Below, one piece after another: positions 28,274-37,790 of a stretch of 64,000 nucleotides of DNA. The stretch is from Cryobacterium sp. CG_9.6 (GTDB taxonomy: Bacteria; Actinomycetota; Actinomycetes; Actinomycetales; Microbacteriaceae). Made by a program: the position numbers and the translations under genes. Positions within the stretch are counted from its first letter, which is position 1. Each line of letters begins with the position of its first letter. Below the pieces are notes generated by a model. The model was not told where the DNA came from and searched no databases. It was given only the letters and a program-made list of their open reading frames with translations. The stretch lies in contig NZ_JARXUZ010000001.1 in NCBI RefSeq assembly GCF_029893365.1, positions 2,790,001-2,854,000 on the forward strand, read 5' to 3'.

Positions 28274-31111
28274 CTACAGACTCTGTGCGGCGAGCGCGGG
28301 CACGATGGTGAGCGCTGGCGCCGGTCGGCCGAGCAGGTAGCCCTGAACGAGGGAACACCCGGCATCACGCAGCACGTGGAGCTGGTCCAGCGTCTCCACC
28401 CCCTCAGCGATGACACCGATATTCAGTTTCTGGGCCAGCGCCAGCAGCGCCTGAACGAGAGCGACAGATGCCTCATCCGGCAGGTCCTTAATAAAGGAGC
28501 GGTCAATCTTGATCTGGTCAACCGGAAGCGCCTTGAGCCAGGCCAAGGTGGAAAATCCCGTTCCAAAGTCGTCCAGAGAAATGCGCACGCCGAACTGCCT
28601 GAGTTCGGTGAGTCGTTCAATGGTGCTGGGAACGTCGACCAGGGCACGGCTCTCGATCACCTCGAGAATCAACCGTTCGGGTGACAGAGCATACCGGCGA
28701 AGTGCCGCACGCACAGTGGGAAGAAGGCGCTCATCGACGAGGGTGGTGCTGGAAAGATTCACCGCTACGTGCTTGGGGCGGCTTCCATTCTCCGGCCAGT
28801 TCGCCACCGCCTCACAGGCGATTCCAATTGCCCAGAGGTCGAGTTCGGCGATCAGGCCCGTCTCTTCCGCCAGCGGCAAGAATGCGGCGGGAGCAAGGAG
28901 CCCGAGACGCGGATGGGCCCAGCGCATGAGCGCCTCGACTCCCACAACCTCGCCTACGTCCGACATCGACATGTCGACAATCGGCTGAAAGTGAAGTCGC
29001 AGTTCGTCGCGTTTCAGGGCGCCAGCGAGCTCCTGCTGCAGCAGTGGAAGGGGACCTTGAGCGGAGAGCTCATTCGATACACACACCTGGTTACGACCGA
29101 GGCGCTTGGCGTCGTACATGGCGGCGTCGGCGGCAGCCAGAAGTGGCCCACCCCGACCGTTTGTTCCGGTGTGCAAGGCGACACCCACGCTCGCGGTAAT
29201 TCGGAGACCTCGACCATCCACGGGGAAGGGCACGTTGAGGCTATCCACAATGCGCCGTGCCTGGTCCACTGCCTGTGCTTGACCCTGACCATCGGGGAGA
29301 ACGATGGCGAACTCGTCACCGCTCAACCGGCCGATTGTTCCGCTGTCTCCGACCTCAGCCCGAAGGCGCTCAGCCAATTGCCGCAGGAGTTCATCCCCAC
29401 TACCGTGGCCGAATTCATCGTTCACCCGCTTGAAGTTGTCGAGGTCACAAAAAAGTACCGCCGTGGTGGACGCCACCCCGCATTCCGCGAGCGCGGTGTC
29501 GAGCGCGCCGGTGAACATGGTGCGGTTTGGTAGTCCGGTTAAGGAATCGTGCAGGGATTGCTCCCGAACGGTCGCAAGTAGGTGCGCGTTCTCCAGTGCC
29601 TTTGCCCCCTGTTGACTAACGCCCTCGATCCGGGCCAGCAAGCCACCCTCACGGTCTAGGGCAACAGGGTTACACCACGCTGCTACGGCAACGCCCATGA
29701 GCTTGTCGCCCGCAAGGAGCGGCACGGCAATCATGCTCGGCACGCCGATGCCCACCATCAGCATCGTGAGCTGAGGGCTCGCATCGTCGATGCCGAGCAG
29801 CATCGGTTCGTGGTGGGCGAGAAGGTGCACGAGTTCCGGGGTTTCCGATGCGCGGATCGTGGTGGTGAGAAGAATCTCCCGTGCCTGTTCACCAAAGTGC
29901 GCAGTCGCCACGGTTTCCAGGACGCCGAGGGTCGGATCCCACATCAGCACCGCCGAGAAATCGCAGCCTGCAATCTCAGGAAGGGCCGTCGCGATCGCTT
30001 CCGACACGTCTTGAGCGCTGTCCACGACGGCAAGTTTGTGGGCGAGGCCCAACAGAGCAGATGTTCGACGTGACTCGCGCTTACTGTCATCGAGCGCAGT
30101 GAACAGGTCGAGAGCGGCGGCGGCATGTCCGGCGTAGGCCTCCAACAGCTCCTGCTCCCCCTCCATCGCTCCATGGCCCGGCACGAACAGAGCAGCCAGG
30201 TACCCATGCAGGGAGCGCGTCGATTCGATGGGCACGACCACCACGGCGTCGCCAAGGTTCTCACCCCGCTGAATTTGACCGGCAACCCGCTCAGCCTCCT
30301 CGGGTTCCAACCCGGTCGAACGGATGAGAGACTGCCCGGCCGCCGTCTGAATCACGAGAAGATGCGCGGGAGCGTAGAGCACGGAGTCCGCGCGGTCCAC
30401 GATGCGGTTGAGCATCTCATCGAGGTCCTCGCTACTCACGAGGTCTGCCGCCGCGAGTTGCACTTCTTTCACCTTTTGGCGCAGCGCGGCCACCGACTGC
30501 TGCGGTGTGAGTTTGTGCTGGCCCGGCTTGCGCCACCAACGAATCCGCGGCGACCAGGTCACCTCATACGTACACGCGTCGTAGCCATCCGACTGGCACT
30601 GATGATGAGCGACCGTGGCCCGGCCAAGCCCGAAAAGCGTTGGAACCGCGGCGAGCAGACCGCGGGCATAATCGCAGTCCAGCCGGGAGTGTTCGTAACC
30701 CTCGTGCAACCGGTACCGAAAGCTCATGGCCGATACGTCGGACTCGAGAATCTGCATGGTGGACGTCGTGGTGAATTTAGGAACCATCCGCGGCAGGCGG
30801 CGATACACCGCACCCGGAGTGGCGAATGCCGTGAGCAACTCCACGAGAACGGGTGGCGCCTCGCCCGTGGATGCTGTCGCGCCCAGTTCAAACATGGCAT
30901 GTGGATCATTCAGCACCGCTGTTGTGGCCTCAAAAAGACGAATGCGGCTGTCGTAGCCGATCCAGGTGGGGTGCGCCTGCATCTGCTCGATTGTCAGGCC
31001 AACCTGCCCGCGCTCCCACACCTCACGCACAGCCTCATCGCCGCCGTGCTGTCGAACGTAGCCGAGGAGCAGCGCTGTGGTGGCGCTCGAGGTCTCCCGC
31101 GGTTCAGTCAC
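28274..31111 (-). CDS. GAF-GGDEF-EAL cyclic-di-GMP protein
   Basis: 945 residues, soluble. N-terminal about 200 residues form an unnamed sensor region ending in CQSDGYDACTYEV, recalling the Cys motif of V4R/H-NOX-associated domains. Two GAF-like segments follow (about 225-345 and 360-510), then GGDEF (about 525-690) with the variant motif RLSGDEFAI, then EAL (about 700-945) with VEALMRW, NLSSTTL, EVIESRAL, DDFGTGFSTL, KIDRSFI and EGVET intact. The phosphodiesterase should be active; SGDEF variants can still make c-di-GMP. Signal sensed is unknown. Convergent with the Lrp gene, five bases apart. Confidence 0.9.
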   Translation of the reverse strand: MTEPRETSSATTALLLGYVRQHGGDEAVREVWERGQVGLTIEQMQAHPTWIGYDSRIRLFEATTAVLNDPHAMFELGATASTGEAPPVLVELLTAFATPGAVYRRLPRMVPKFTTTSTMQILESDVSAMSFRYRLHEGYEHSRLDCDYARGLLAAVPTLFGLGRATVAHHQCQSDGYDACTYEVTWSPRIRWWRKPGQHKLTPQQSVAALRQKVKEVQLAAADLVSSEDLDEMLNRIVDRADSVLYAPAHLLVIQTAAGQSLIRSTGLEPEEAERVAGQIQRGENLGDAVVVVPIESTRSLHGYLAALFVPGHGAMEGEQELLEAYAGHAAAALDLFTALDDSKRESRRTSALLGLAHKLAVVDSAQDVSEAIATALPEIAGCDFSAVLMWDPTLGVLETVATAHFGEQAREILLTTTIRASETPELVHLLAHHEPMLLGIDDASPQLTMLMVGIGVPSMIAVPLLAGDKLMGVAVAAWCNPVALDREGGLLARIEGVSQQGAKALENAHLLATVREQSLHDSLTGLPNRTMFTGALDTALAECGVASTTAVLFCDLDNFKRVNDEFGHGSGDELLRQLAERLRAEVGDSGTIGRLSGDEFAIVLPDGQGQAQAVDQARRIVDSLNVPFPVDGRGLRITASVGVALHTGTNGRGGPLLAAADAAMYDAKRLGRNQVCVSNELSAQGPLPLLQQELAGALKRDELRLHFQPIVDMSMSDVGEVVGVEALMRWAHPRLGLLAPAAFLPLAEETGLIAELDLWAIGIACEAVANWPENGSRPKHVAVNLSSTTLVDERLLPTVRAALRRYALSPERLILEVIESRALVDVPSTIERLTELRQFGVRISLDDFGTGFSTLAWLKALPVDQIKIDRSFIKDLPDEASVALVQALLALAQKLNIGVIAEGVETLDQLHVLRDAGCSLVQGYLLGRPAPALTIVPALAAQSL

Positions 31112-31294
31112 TCTGGTTTCTCGCCCTCAATGATCGCGCATGTGGTCTGTACAGACCCATCGGTCGCATCCATCACTATCGGCAGGCCGGGAGCGAATGA
31201 TACGAGTTTGACGTAAAATACCTGCCGTCAAGCCACAACCTCACCACAGCGGTGGCGTGGGTTACGAACGTGCGTGCCCTTTAAAGCAAACATA
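31112..31294. other. Intergenic region between the c-di-GMP gene and tRNA-Thr
   Basis: Downstream of the tRNA and upstream of the GGDEF-EAL gene on the minus strand. It should carry the promoter of the latter. No repeat or RNA gene is visible. Confidence 0.4.
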
Positions 31295-31370
31295 TGGGGC
31301 CGGCCACGGGACTTGAACCCGTAACCCCCACTTTACAAGAGTGGTGCGCTACCAATTGCGCCAGGCCGGC
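31295..31370 (-). tRNA. tRNA-Thr (anticodon UGU)
   Basis: A full cloverleaf: acceptor GCCGGCC/GGCCGGC, D-arm GCGC/GCGC, anticodon stem CCACT/AGTGG with loop CTTGTAA (anticodon TGT), T-arm ACGGG-TTCAAGT-CCCGT. CCA is encoded. The discriminator base before CCA reads as C. Confidence 0.96.
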
Positions 31371-31439
31371 ATGAGGCATCTCTGCCTCAAGATTCCATCC
31401 TAGCCTCACCGTCAGTGGGGTCCCACCAGCTACCGCAAG

Positions 31440-32351
31440 TTAGCCGGCGGGCGTCGTGGGCGTGGGCGTCGACGTGGAGTAGCTGGCACCAACGGACTGA
31501 AGTACAAAAGCCGCGAATTCCTTCGGGTCCTGAATACTGCCCTGATACTTCTTGCCGTCAACAAGAACCGTGGGAGTGGATTCAATGGCCGGGAGCGTGG
31601 AGTTCGGGATCGGTCCGGCCGTCGCCCGGTCGGTTGCCGCAATCACCCAGGACTTATAGGTTTCATCGGTGATGCACGTGTTGATCTGCGACAGCGAGGT
31701 CGTGACACCGGATGCCTTCACAACGTCTTGCAGCTCGGCGTCGCTCCGTCCCACGGTGTTCTCTTCCGGCTGGTCAACAAAAAGCGCCGCGTTAAAGGCG
31801 TAGAAGTCATCGGGAGAATAGTTCGCCACACACGCGGCCGCGTTTGCCGCTCGCAGAGAGTACTGGCTACCCGCCGAACGACCGGTGAGAATGGCGATCG
31901 GGTGAATTTCTACCGTGGCAGCACCGGATGTCACCCACTTGGCGATCTGTTCGCTGTTGGTCGTTTCAAACTCGCCACAGAACGGGCAGAGGTAGTCGAC
32001 GTACACTCGAATGTTAGCCACCGTGCCCGTCGCATCCGGCTTCGATGCCACCGGTGTCGCGTCGGGCTGCAACGCGCTTGTCGTCACGGCGGTCAGGCCT
32101 TCGCCCAGCAGGATTCCATCACTGGCCATGTTTGCCGGGCCCGGTACGGCCGGTCGAATGGAGTTCATGATGACCAGAGCCACCACCACCACGATTCCGA
32201 GGGCCACGATGCCCACGCCACCCTGCAGGAAAATCTTGTTGCGACGGTCCTTCTTCTTCTGCTCGACGCGCAGCTGCTTAGCCTTATCTCTGGCCGCGTC
32301 GCGTCGTCGGTTTTTAGAGGGACGGTCGTTGCTCGGTCCGCCAGTTGTCAT
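31440..32351 (-). CDS. Membrane-anchored DsbA-family thioredoxin-fold protein
   Basis: 303 residues. A highly charged cytosolic head (RRRDAARDKAKQLR), one transmembrane helix (about 42-64) and an extracytoplasmic thioredoxin fold with CPFC at about 119-122 in YVDYLCPFCGEFE and a cis-Pro in ESTPTVLVDG. Likely makes or isomerises disulfides in exported proteins; such actinobacterial proteins resemble MDMPI-type DsbA. A Thr/Pro tail ends it. Just upstream of tRNA-Thr on the same strand. Confidence 0.88.
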   Translation of the reverse strand: MTTGGPSNDRPSKNRRRDAARDKAKQLRVEQKKKDRRNKIFLQGGVGIVALGIVVVVALVIMNSIRPAVPGPANMASDGILLGEGLTAVTTSALQPDATPVASKPDATGTVANIRVYVDYLCPFCGEFETTNSEQIAKWVTSGAATVEIHPIAILTGRSAGSQYSLRAANAAACVANYSPDDFYAFNAALFVDQPEENTVGRSDAELQDVVKASGVTTSLSQINTCITDETYKSWVIAATDRATAGPIPNSTLPAIESTPTVLVDGKKYQGSIQDPKEFAAFVLQSVGASYSTSTPTPTTPAG

Positions 32352-32605
32352 GAATATTCGCTCCGCAGGGTCAACGTAGGCACAGTTTCAGAACTGGTGC
32401 TCTTTCAGAATACGTCCCCGCACTGGGAATACCCACACCGGGGCGGTCCCTATGCCCCCTGAAAATGACGGTACGGCCAGCCTCCAGCCCGCCTATGCCA
32501 TACTAAAAAGGTTCGGCGGTCCTTTTTTGAATGCCGCCATACGGACAAAATCCTATTCACAACGGATCGTCCGGCACGTTCCTGCCGGTGAAGGAGATTA
32601 AAACC

Positions 32606-33703
32606 ATGGCTTCAGTCACGTTTGATAAGGCAACCCGCCTCTACCCGGGTTCCACTCGCCCCGCTGTTGATCAGCTTGACCTTCAGGTCGCTGACGGTGA
32701 GTTTCTTGTTCTCGTGGGTCCCTCCGGTTGCGGAAAGTCCACGTCCCTGCGCATGCTCGCCGGCCTCGAAGAGGTCAACGATGGCAACATCTTCATCGGC
32801 GAGCGCAACGTAACAGATGTCCCGCCGAAAGACCGCGACATCGCCATGGTTTTTCAGAACTACGCTCTCTACCCGCACATGACCGTGGCCGAGAACATGG
32901 GCTTTGCACTCAAGATCGCCGGCATTAACAAGGACGAGCGTGCCGCCCGCGTTCTCGAAGCCGCGAAGCTTCTCGACCTGGAGCCGTACCTGAGCCGTAA
33001 GCCGAAGGCACTCTCGGGTGGCCAGCGTCAGCGCGTGGCCATGGGCCGTGCCATTGTGCGTCAGCCTCAGGTCTTCCTCATGGACGAGCCGCTCTCCAAC
33101 CTCGACGCCAAGCTGCGCGTTCAGACCCGCACGCAGATCGCGAGCCTGCAGCGTCGACTCGGCGTCACCACGGTCTACGTCACGCACGACCAGACCGAGG
33201 CGCTCACCATGGGCGACCGCATCGCCGTGCTGAAGGACGGCATCCTGCAGCAGGTGGGTACGCCGCGCGACCTTTACGCCAAGCCGCAAAACGTGTTCGT
33301 TGCCGGCTTCATCGGCAGCCCGGCCATGAACCTGTTTCTCGCCGATACCGTCGACGGCGGCATCAAGTTCGGCACGTCAACGATTCCGGTTCAGCGCGAC
33401 ACGCTGGCCAGCGTGGCCGGCAAGAAGGTCACCGTGGGAGTTCGCCCCGAGGACATCCAAATGTCCACCACCGCGGGCGACGGCTTGAAGATCGATGTTG
33501 ACCTCGTGGAAGAACTCGGTGCCGACGGTTACCTCTACGGACACTCCACCATCGAGGGCAAGCGCACCGACATCGTTGCCCGCGTTGACGGACGCTCGCA
33601 CCCCTCGGCCGGCGAAACCGTGTACCTCACGGCCACGCCGAACCACCTGCACGTGTTCGACGCCGAGACCGGGCTTCGCCTCGGTGGCGCCGTCACCGAC
33701 TAG
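32606..33703 (+). CDS. Sugar ABC transporter ATPase (UgpC/MsiK type)
   Basis: 365 residues. Walker [12 protein letters not shown]-loop FQNYALYPHM, signature LSGGQRQRVAMG, Walker B VFLMDEPLSNLD, H-loop THDQTEA; C-terminal TOBE/regulatory domain from about 240. The MsiK group energises several carbohydrate importers at once, and no permease or binding protein is nearby, so this is probably a shared ATPase. AAGGAG lies eight bases before the ATG. An A-T hairpin AAAAAGG/CCTTTTT (32505-32527) stands in its leader. Confidence 0.92.
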   Translation: MASVTFDKATRLYPGSTRPAVDQLDLQVADGEFLVLVGPSGCGKSTSLRMLAGLEEVNDGNIFIGERNVTDVPPKDRDIAMVFQNYALYPHMTVAENMGFALKIAGINKDERAARVLEAAKLLDLEPYLSRKPKALSGGQRQRVAMGRAIVRQPQVFLMDEPLSNLDAKLRVQTRTQIASLQRRLGVTTVYVTHDQTEALTMGDRIAVLKDGILQQVGTPRDLYAKPQNVFVAGFIGSPAMNLFLADTVDGGIKFGTSTIPVQRDTLASVAGKKVTVGVRPEDIQMSTTAGDGLKIDVDLVEELGADGYLYGHSTIEGKRTDIVARVDGRSHPSAGETVYLTATPNHLHVFDAETGLRLGGAVTD

Positions 33704-33733
33704 GGTTCCACCACGCTCGACCAGTACGTCGGT

Positions 33734-33788
33734 CTCGGCAGGATGAGCGCGCGAAACTGCGCGGCCCATCCTGCCGAGGCCATTTTTA
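33734..33788 (+). terminator. Terminator of the ABC ATPase gene
   Basis: 12-bp outer stem CTCGGCAGGATG with its complement (33734-33745, 33767-33778), an inner GCGCGC-rich stem, then GCCATTTTTA. Ends the transcript 30 bases past the stop. Confidence 0.85.
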
Positions 33789-33800
33789 TCCCCTCAACGT

Positions 33801-33806
33801 TAGGCT
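33801..33806 (+). promoter_or_regulatory. -10 element TAGGCT, leaderless start of the DUF4032 gene
   Basis: TAGGCT, six bases, then ATG 33813. Confidence 0.5.
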
Positions 33807-33812
33807 CGTTTC

Positions 33813-35135
33813 ATGAGCGGTTCCCTCAACATCACCTCAGCCATCGCCGATCCGGCCCTTCTCGATCTGCCCTGGCAGCTGCCGCTGGATGCCTGGCCCA
33901 ACGACGCCATCGCGTCGCTCCCGAAGGGGCTGTCCCGACACCTCGTGCGCTTTGCCCACCTCAGTGGGCGCGTTGTGGCTATCAAAGAGACCACGAGCGA
34001 CATGGCTCGCGGCGAGTATGACATGCTCCGCAACCTGCAGAACCTCGAAATCCCCTGTGTCGAGCCGGTCGCGGTGATTACCAATCGAACGGATGAGGAC
34101 GGCCAACCGCTGAATTCGGTGCTCGTGACCCGGCATCTCAAGTTTTCTCTTCCTTACCGTGCTCTGTACTCACACACACTGCGCCCCGATACGGCCACCC
34201 GCCTCGTCGACGCTCTGGCCGTGCTGCTGGTTCGTGTGCACATGGTGGGGTTCTTCTGGGGCGATGTGTCCCTTTCTAATACCCTTTTTCGCCGTGATGC
34301 CGGCGCTTTCGCCGCGTACCTCGTGGATGCCGAAACCGGTCAGCTCTACTCCGGTGGCCTGTCCAACGGTCAACGTGAGAATGACCTCGAGATCGCCCGC
34401 GTCAATATCGCCGGCGAGTTGATGGACCTGGAAGCCGGCGGGCGCGTCGCCGACGAACTCGACCCCATCCGGGTGAGCAATGGGATCGTGGCGGCCTACC
34501 GTTCGCTCTGGACGGAGCTCACGGGATCGGAATCCTTTGCCAGCTCCGAGCGCTGGCGCATCATCCAGCGCGTGGAGCGCCTCAACGACCTCGGTTTCGA
34601 TATTGAAGAACTCACGATAAAAACCGACAGCGATGGCACCAAGGTGCGCATCCAGCCCAAGGTTGTCGACGCCGGTCATCATCAGCGTCGACTGCTGCGT
34701 CTCACCGGGCTTGACGCCGAGGAGAACCAGGCACGCCGCCTCCTCAACGACCTGGATTCGTATCGCGCCGCCTACGGCAAGGTTGACGCCGATGAAGACA
34801 TGGTTGCGCACGAGTGGCTTGTGCGCGTGTTTGAACCCGTAGTTCGAGCCATCCCGATTGAGCTGCGCGGCAAGCTAGAACGCGCCGAAGTCTTTCACCA
34901 GATGCTCGACCACCGCTGGTTCATGGCCCAGAATCAGTCCCGCGACATTCCGCTCGCCGAGGCGGTGAGTTCCTATGTGCAAGACGTGCTGCGGCACCGC
35001 CGCGACGAGGCCACCATGATGGACCCGCCCACGGGGTCGATTACCCTGCCGGTGAACACGGTTCGCTCGGACGACGGCGGCGAAAACGCCGGCACCGACC
35101 CCGACGATGCGGTCGACTGGACCCTGAAGGTTTAG
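33813..35135 (+). CDS. DUF4032 protein with kinase-like N-terminal domain
   Basis: 440 residues. The DUF4032 family is of unknown function. The N-terminal part has kinase-fold landmarks: a nucleotide Lys in VVAIKET (about residue 58), the catalytic-loop pattern H-MVGFFWGDVSLSN (His, Asp, Asn in the right spacing) and YLVDAETG as a DFG-like metal site. The C-terminal 150 residues are family specific, and an acidic tail ends it. It may phosphorylate a small molecule or sugar; that is inference. Alone between two terminators. Confidence 0.8.
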   Translation: MSGSLNITSAIADPALLDLPWQLPLDAWPNDAIASLPKGLSRHLVRFAHLSGRVVAIKETTSDMARGEYDMLRNLQNLEIPCVEPVAVITNRTDEDGQPLNSVLVTRHLKFSLPYRALYSHTLRPDTATRLVDALAVLLVRVHMVGFFWGDVSLSNTLFRRDAGAFAAYLVDAETGQLYSGGLSNGQRENDLEIARVNIAGELMDLEAGGRVADELDPIRVSNGIVAAYRSLWTELTGSESFASSERWRIIQRVERLNDLGFDIEELTIKTDSDGTKVRIQPKVVDAGHHQRRLLRLTGLDAEENQARRLLNDLDSYRAAYGKVDADEDMVAHEWLVRVFEPVVRAIPIELRGKLERAEVFHQMLDHRWFMAQNQSRDIPLAEAVSSYVQDVLRHRRDEATMMDPPTGSITLPVNTVRSDDGGENAGTDPDDAVDWTLKV

Positions 35136-35177
35136 CCCTCCGTCGGCCCTTTCCGGCCAGACGCGTCGTGCCTCACA

Positions 35178-35227
35178 TGAGAGGAGGGGGTAACGGATGC
35201 CGCGGCATCCGTTACCCCCTACTCTCA
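35178..35227. terminator. Very long perfect hairpin between convergent genes
   Basis: 23 of 24 positions pair (35178-35201 with 35204-35227), centred on GGATGCC-GC-GGCATCC. No T-run. It lies between the stops of the DUF4032 gene and rlmB and probably ends both transcripts. Its core AACGGATGC/GCATCCGTT occurs again at 41880-41901. Confidence 0.75.
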
Positions 35228-35241
35228 CGAACGAAAGGCGC

Positions 35242-36375
35242 TTACGCCTTCTTGGCCGCCTTGATCGCGGCGCGGAGGCGCGAGACCTCGTAGAGCGTGA
35301 CGCCCACAGCGATACCCGCGTTGAGCGACTCTGTCGACGCGCTGATCGGGATGGACACGATGGCATCGCAGGTTTCGGTGACGAGGCGGGACAGGCCCTT
35401 GCCCTCGCTCCCGACAACGATCACGATCGGGCGCTCGGCAAAGCCCTGGCCCAGCTCGGGCAGCTGAACGTCTCCGTCGCCGTCCAGGCCCAGCACGAAC
35501 ACGCCCTGCTCCTTGAGGGCTTTCAGCGTCTGGGTGAGGTTGCTGGCCATGGCCACCGGGGTGCGGGCCGCGGCACCAGCCGAGGTCTTCCAGGCCGAGG
35601 CGGTGACGCCCACCGAACGACGCTGCGGCACGATCACGCCGTGTCCACCGAATGCAGCCGTCGAACGGATGATGGCACCCAGGTTGCGCGGGTCGGTGAT
35701 GCCGTCGAGGGCCACGAACAACGGCTTATGGCCGCGGCTGATCGTGAGCTGCAGCAGTTCCATCGGGTGCGCGTACTCGTACGCGGGAACCTTGAGGGCG
35801 AGGCCCTGGTGCACCGAGTCGCGCCCCGCGAGGCGGTCAAGCTCGGGACGCATGACCTCAAGAATGGGGATGTTGCGGCTCGTAGCCATGAGGAGAACCT
35901 CTTTAACCCGCTCATCCATTTCGATGCGTGATGCAATGTAGAGCGTGGTGGCTGGAATCTTGGCGCGGAGCGCTTCAACGACCGAGTTGCGCCCGGTGAC
36001 GATTTCGTGCTCGTCCACCTGCTTGGCACGACGAGTGGACGCACCGCCACCGCCGGAGTTTCCGGTGCTGCGCTGACCGGGCTGCGATGCCCCGCGTGCA
36101 CCCTGTGACGCGCCGCGGCTCCCACCACGGGCACCACCGCGGGGAGCATCGCCCGCGGCATCCTTGCTCGGGCGCGAGGCGAAGCCACCGGCCGCGACGA
36201 AACGCTCTTTGGCGGCTTTCTTCTTCCCGGCGGGGTGGTACGGACGGTCTTCGGCCTTGGGCGTGGGCTTCTTGCCCTCGAGGGCCTGACGGCCCTGGCC
36301 GCCGGAACCAACCTGGCCGCCGCGGCTGCCCTTGCGCACGGACCCGGTGCGTGCCTTGCGGTCTGTGTTCTTCAT
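35242..36375 (-). CDS. rlmB: 23S rRNA (guanosine 2'-O)-methyltransferase RlmB (TrmH/SpoU family)
   Basis: 377 residues. A basic, Gly/Ala/Arg-rich head of about 125 residues, probably disordered and RNA-binding, precedes the substrate-binding domain ([13 protein letters not shown]) and the SPOUT knot with motif 1 [18 protein letters not shown], motif 2 [10 protein letters not shown] and motif 3 [21 protein letters not shown]. It methylates a guanosine of 23S rRNA. Its ATG overlaps the cysS stop by one base, in the order ispDF-cysS-rlmB common in actinobacteria. Confidence 0.92.
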   Translation of the reverse strand: MKNTDRKARTGSVRKGSRGGQVGSGGQGRQALEGKKPTPKAEDRPYHPAGKKKAAKERFVAAGGFASRPSKDAAGDAPRGGARGGSRGASQGARGASQPGQRSTGNSGGGGASTRRAKQVDEHEIVTGRNSVVEALRAKIPATTLYIASRIEMDERVKEVLLMATSRNIPILEVMRPELDRLAGRDSVHQGLALKVPAYEYAHPMELLQLTISRGHKPLFVALDGITDPRNLGAIIRSTAAFGGHGVIVPQRRSVGVTASAWKTSAGAAARTPVAMASNLTQTLKALKEQGVFVLGLDGDGDVQLPELGQGFAERPIVIVVGSEGKGLSRLVTETCDAIVSIPISASTESLNAGIAVGVTLYEVSRLRAAIKAAKKA

Positions 36376-37790
36376 CAGTCAAAACTCCAATGGGCACCCG
36401 AGGGTGTGTCTTCGATGGTTATTCCGGCGGCGACGAGTTCGTCCCGGATACGGTCTGCGGCGTTATAGTCGCGGGTTTCCCTGGCGGTTTCACGATCCTT
36501 GAGCAAACGCTCAACGAGGGCGGTGAGAGCAACCATGGCGGGCTCATCCGTTGCTACCGACCATCCGGTCGACAGCGGGTTGATTCCAAGAACTTCGCTC
36601 ATGGCGAGCACTTCACCACGGGCGGAAGCCGCCGCGTGCAGGTCTTCGGCGTCGAGCGCCGCATTGCCGGCGCGCACGGTGTCGTGCAGCACCCCCAACG
36701 CCTGGGGAACGGCGAGGTCGTCATCCATGGCCACCGCGAATTCGGCAGGAACCACGAGCGCACCGGAACCTTCGAAACGCGTCTCGGCGAGGCGGCGGTC
36801 GGCCCGATCCAGAAAGCTCTCCACGCGTTCGAGCGCGGCCTCGGCCTCAAGCAGGGCACCGTCGTGATAATCGATCGTGGAGCGATAGTGAGCAGCACCG
36901 AGGTAGTAACGCACAACAATGGCGCGCGCCTGATCGAGAAGTTCTGCGGCGTAAATGGAGTTGCCGAGCGACTTGCTCATCTTCTGCCCGTTCACGTGCA
37001 CGAGACCGTTGTGCATCCAGTGACTGGCAAACGGGTCACCGGCCGCGGTGGACTGGGCCAGCTCATTCTCGTGGTGCGGAAACCGCAGATCAAGGCCTCC
37101 ACCGTGAATATCGAATGCGGCACCGAGGTAACGAACGGCCATGGCCGAGCACTCAATGTGCCAACCGGGCCGGCCGACTCCCCAGGGGGAGTCCCACGAG
37201 GCGGAGTCGGGCTCGTCGGCCTTGCGGCCCTTCCACAGCGCAAAGTCACGAGGGTCGCGCTTGGCGCGAGCGTCAGCATCCGCTGCCGCTTCCATATCGC
37301 CGTTGCCCTGACGGGTGAGGGCACCATAGGAAGGCCAGCTGGAGGTGTCAAAGTACACGTCACCGGACTCATCGGGCGCCGGGTAGGCGTGGCCGCGCTC
37401 AATGAGCCGGGCAATGAGGGTCTGCATCTCCTGGATACTGGCCGTGGCGCGCGGCTCGTACGTGGGCGCCAAAATGCCGAGGCGCTGGTAGCCGGCGGTG
37501 AACTCCAGCTCGTAGCGGTACGCGAGTGCCCACCATTGCTCGCTCGACCCCTGAGCATTCACCAGAATCTTGTCGTCGATGTCGGTCACGTTGCGAATGA
37601 AGGTGACGTCAAGACCGCGATAGGTGAGCCAGCGGCGCAACTGGTCGTAGACGAGAGCGCTGCGGAGGTGCCCAATGTGCGGGCTCGACTGCACGGTGGG
37701 TCCACACACGTAGATTCCGACCTTGCCCGGCTGAAGGGGAACAAAATCGCGGAAGGCCTGGGCCTGGGAATCGTAGAGTCGCATGGTCAC
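36375..37790 (-). CDS. cysS: Cysteinyl-tRNA synthetase
   Basis: 471 residues. Class I synthetase: HIGH motif as [11 protein letters not shown], zinc Cys in YVCGPTVQ and in WHIECSAM, His in [10 protein letters not shown], and KMSKSLGNS. Full length for the family. GTG start overlapping the ispDF stop by four bases; an ATG two codons downstream is an alternative. Middle gene of ispDF-cysS-rlmB. Confidence 0.96.
   Translation of the reverse strand: MTMRLYDSQAQAFRDFVPLQPGKVGIYVCGPTVQSSPHIGHLRSALVYDQLRRWLTYRGLDVTFIRNVTDIDDKILVNAQGSSEQWWALAYRYELEFTAGYQRLGILAPTYEPRATASIQEMQTLIARLIERGHAYPAPDESGDVYFDTSSWPSYGALTRQGNGDMEAAADADARAKRDPRDFALWKGRKADEPDSASWDSPWGVGRPGWHIECSAMAVRYLGAAFDIHGGGLDLRFPHHENELAQSTAAGDPFASHWMHNGLVHVNGQKMSKSLGNSIYAAELLDQARAIVVRYYLGAAHYRSTIDYHDGALLEAEAALERVESFLDRADRRLAETRFEGSGALVVPAEFAVAMDDDLAVPQALGVLHDTVRAGNAALDAEDLHAAASARGEVLAMSEVLGINPLSTGWSVATDEPAMVALTALVERLLKDRETARETRDYNAADRIRDELVAAGITIEDTPSGAHWSFD

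Noticed and set aside
31295..31370. tRNA-linked integration of a genomic island
   Set aside because: No integrase, no direct repeat of the tRNA 3' end nearby, and ordinary housekeeping-type neighbours on both sides.
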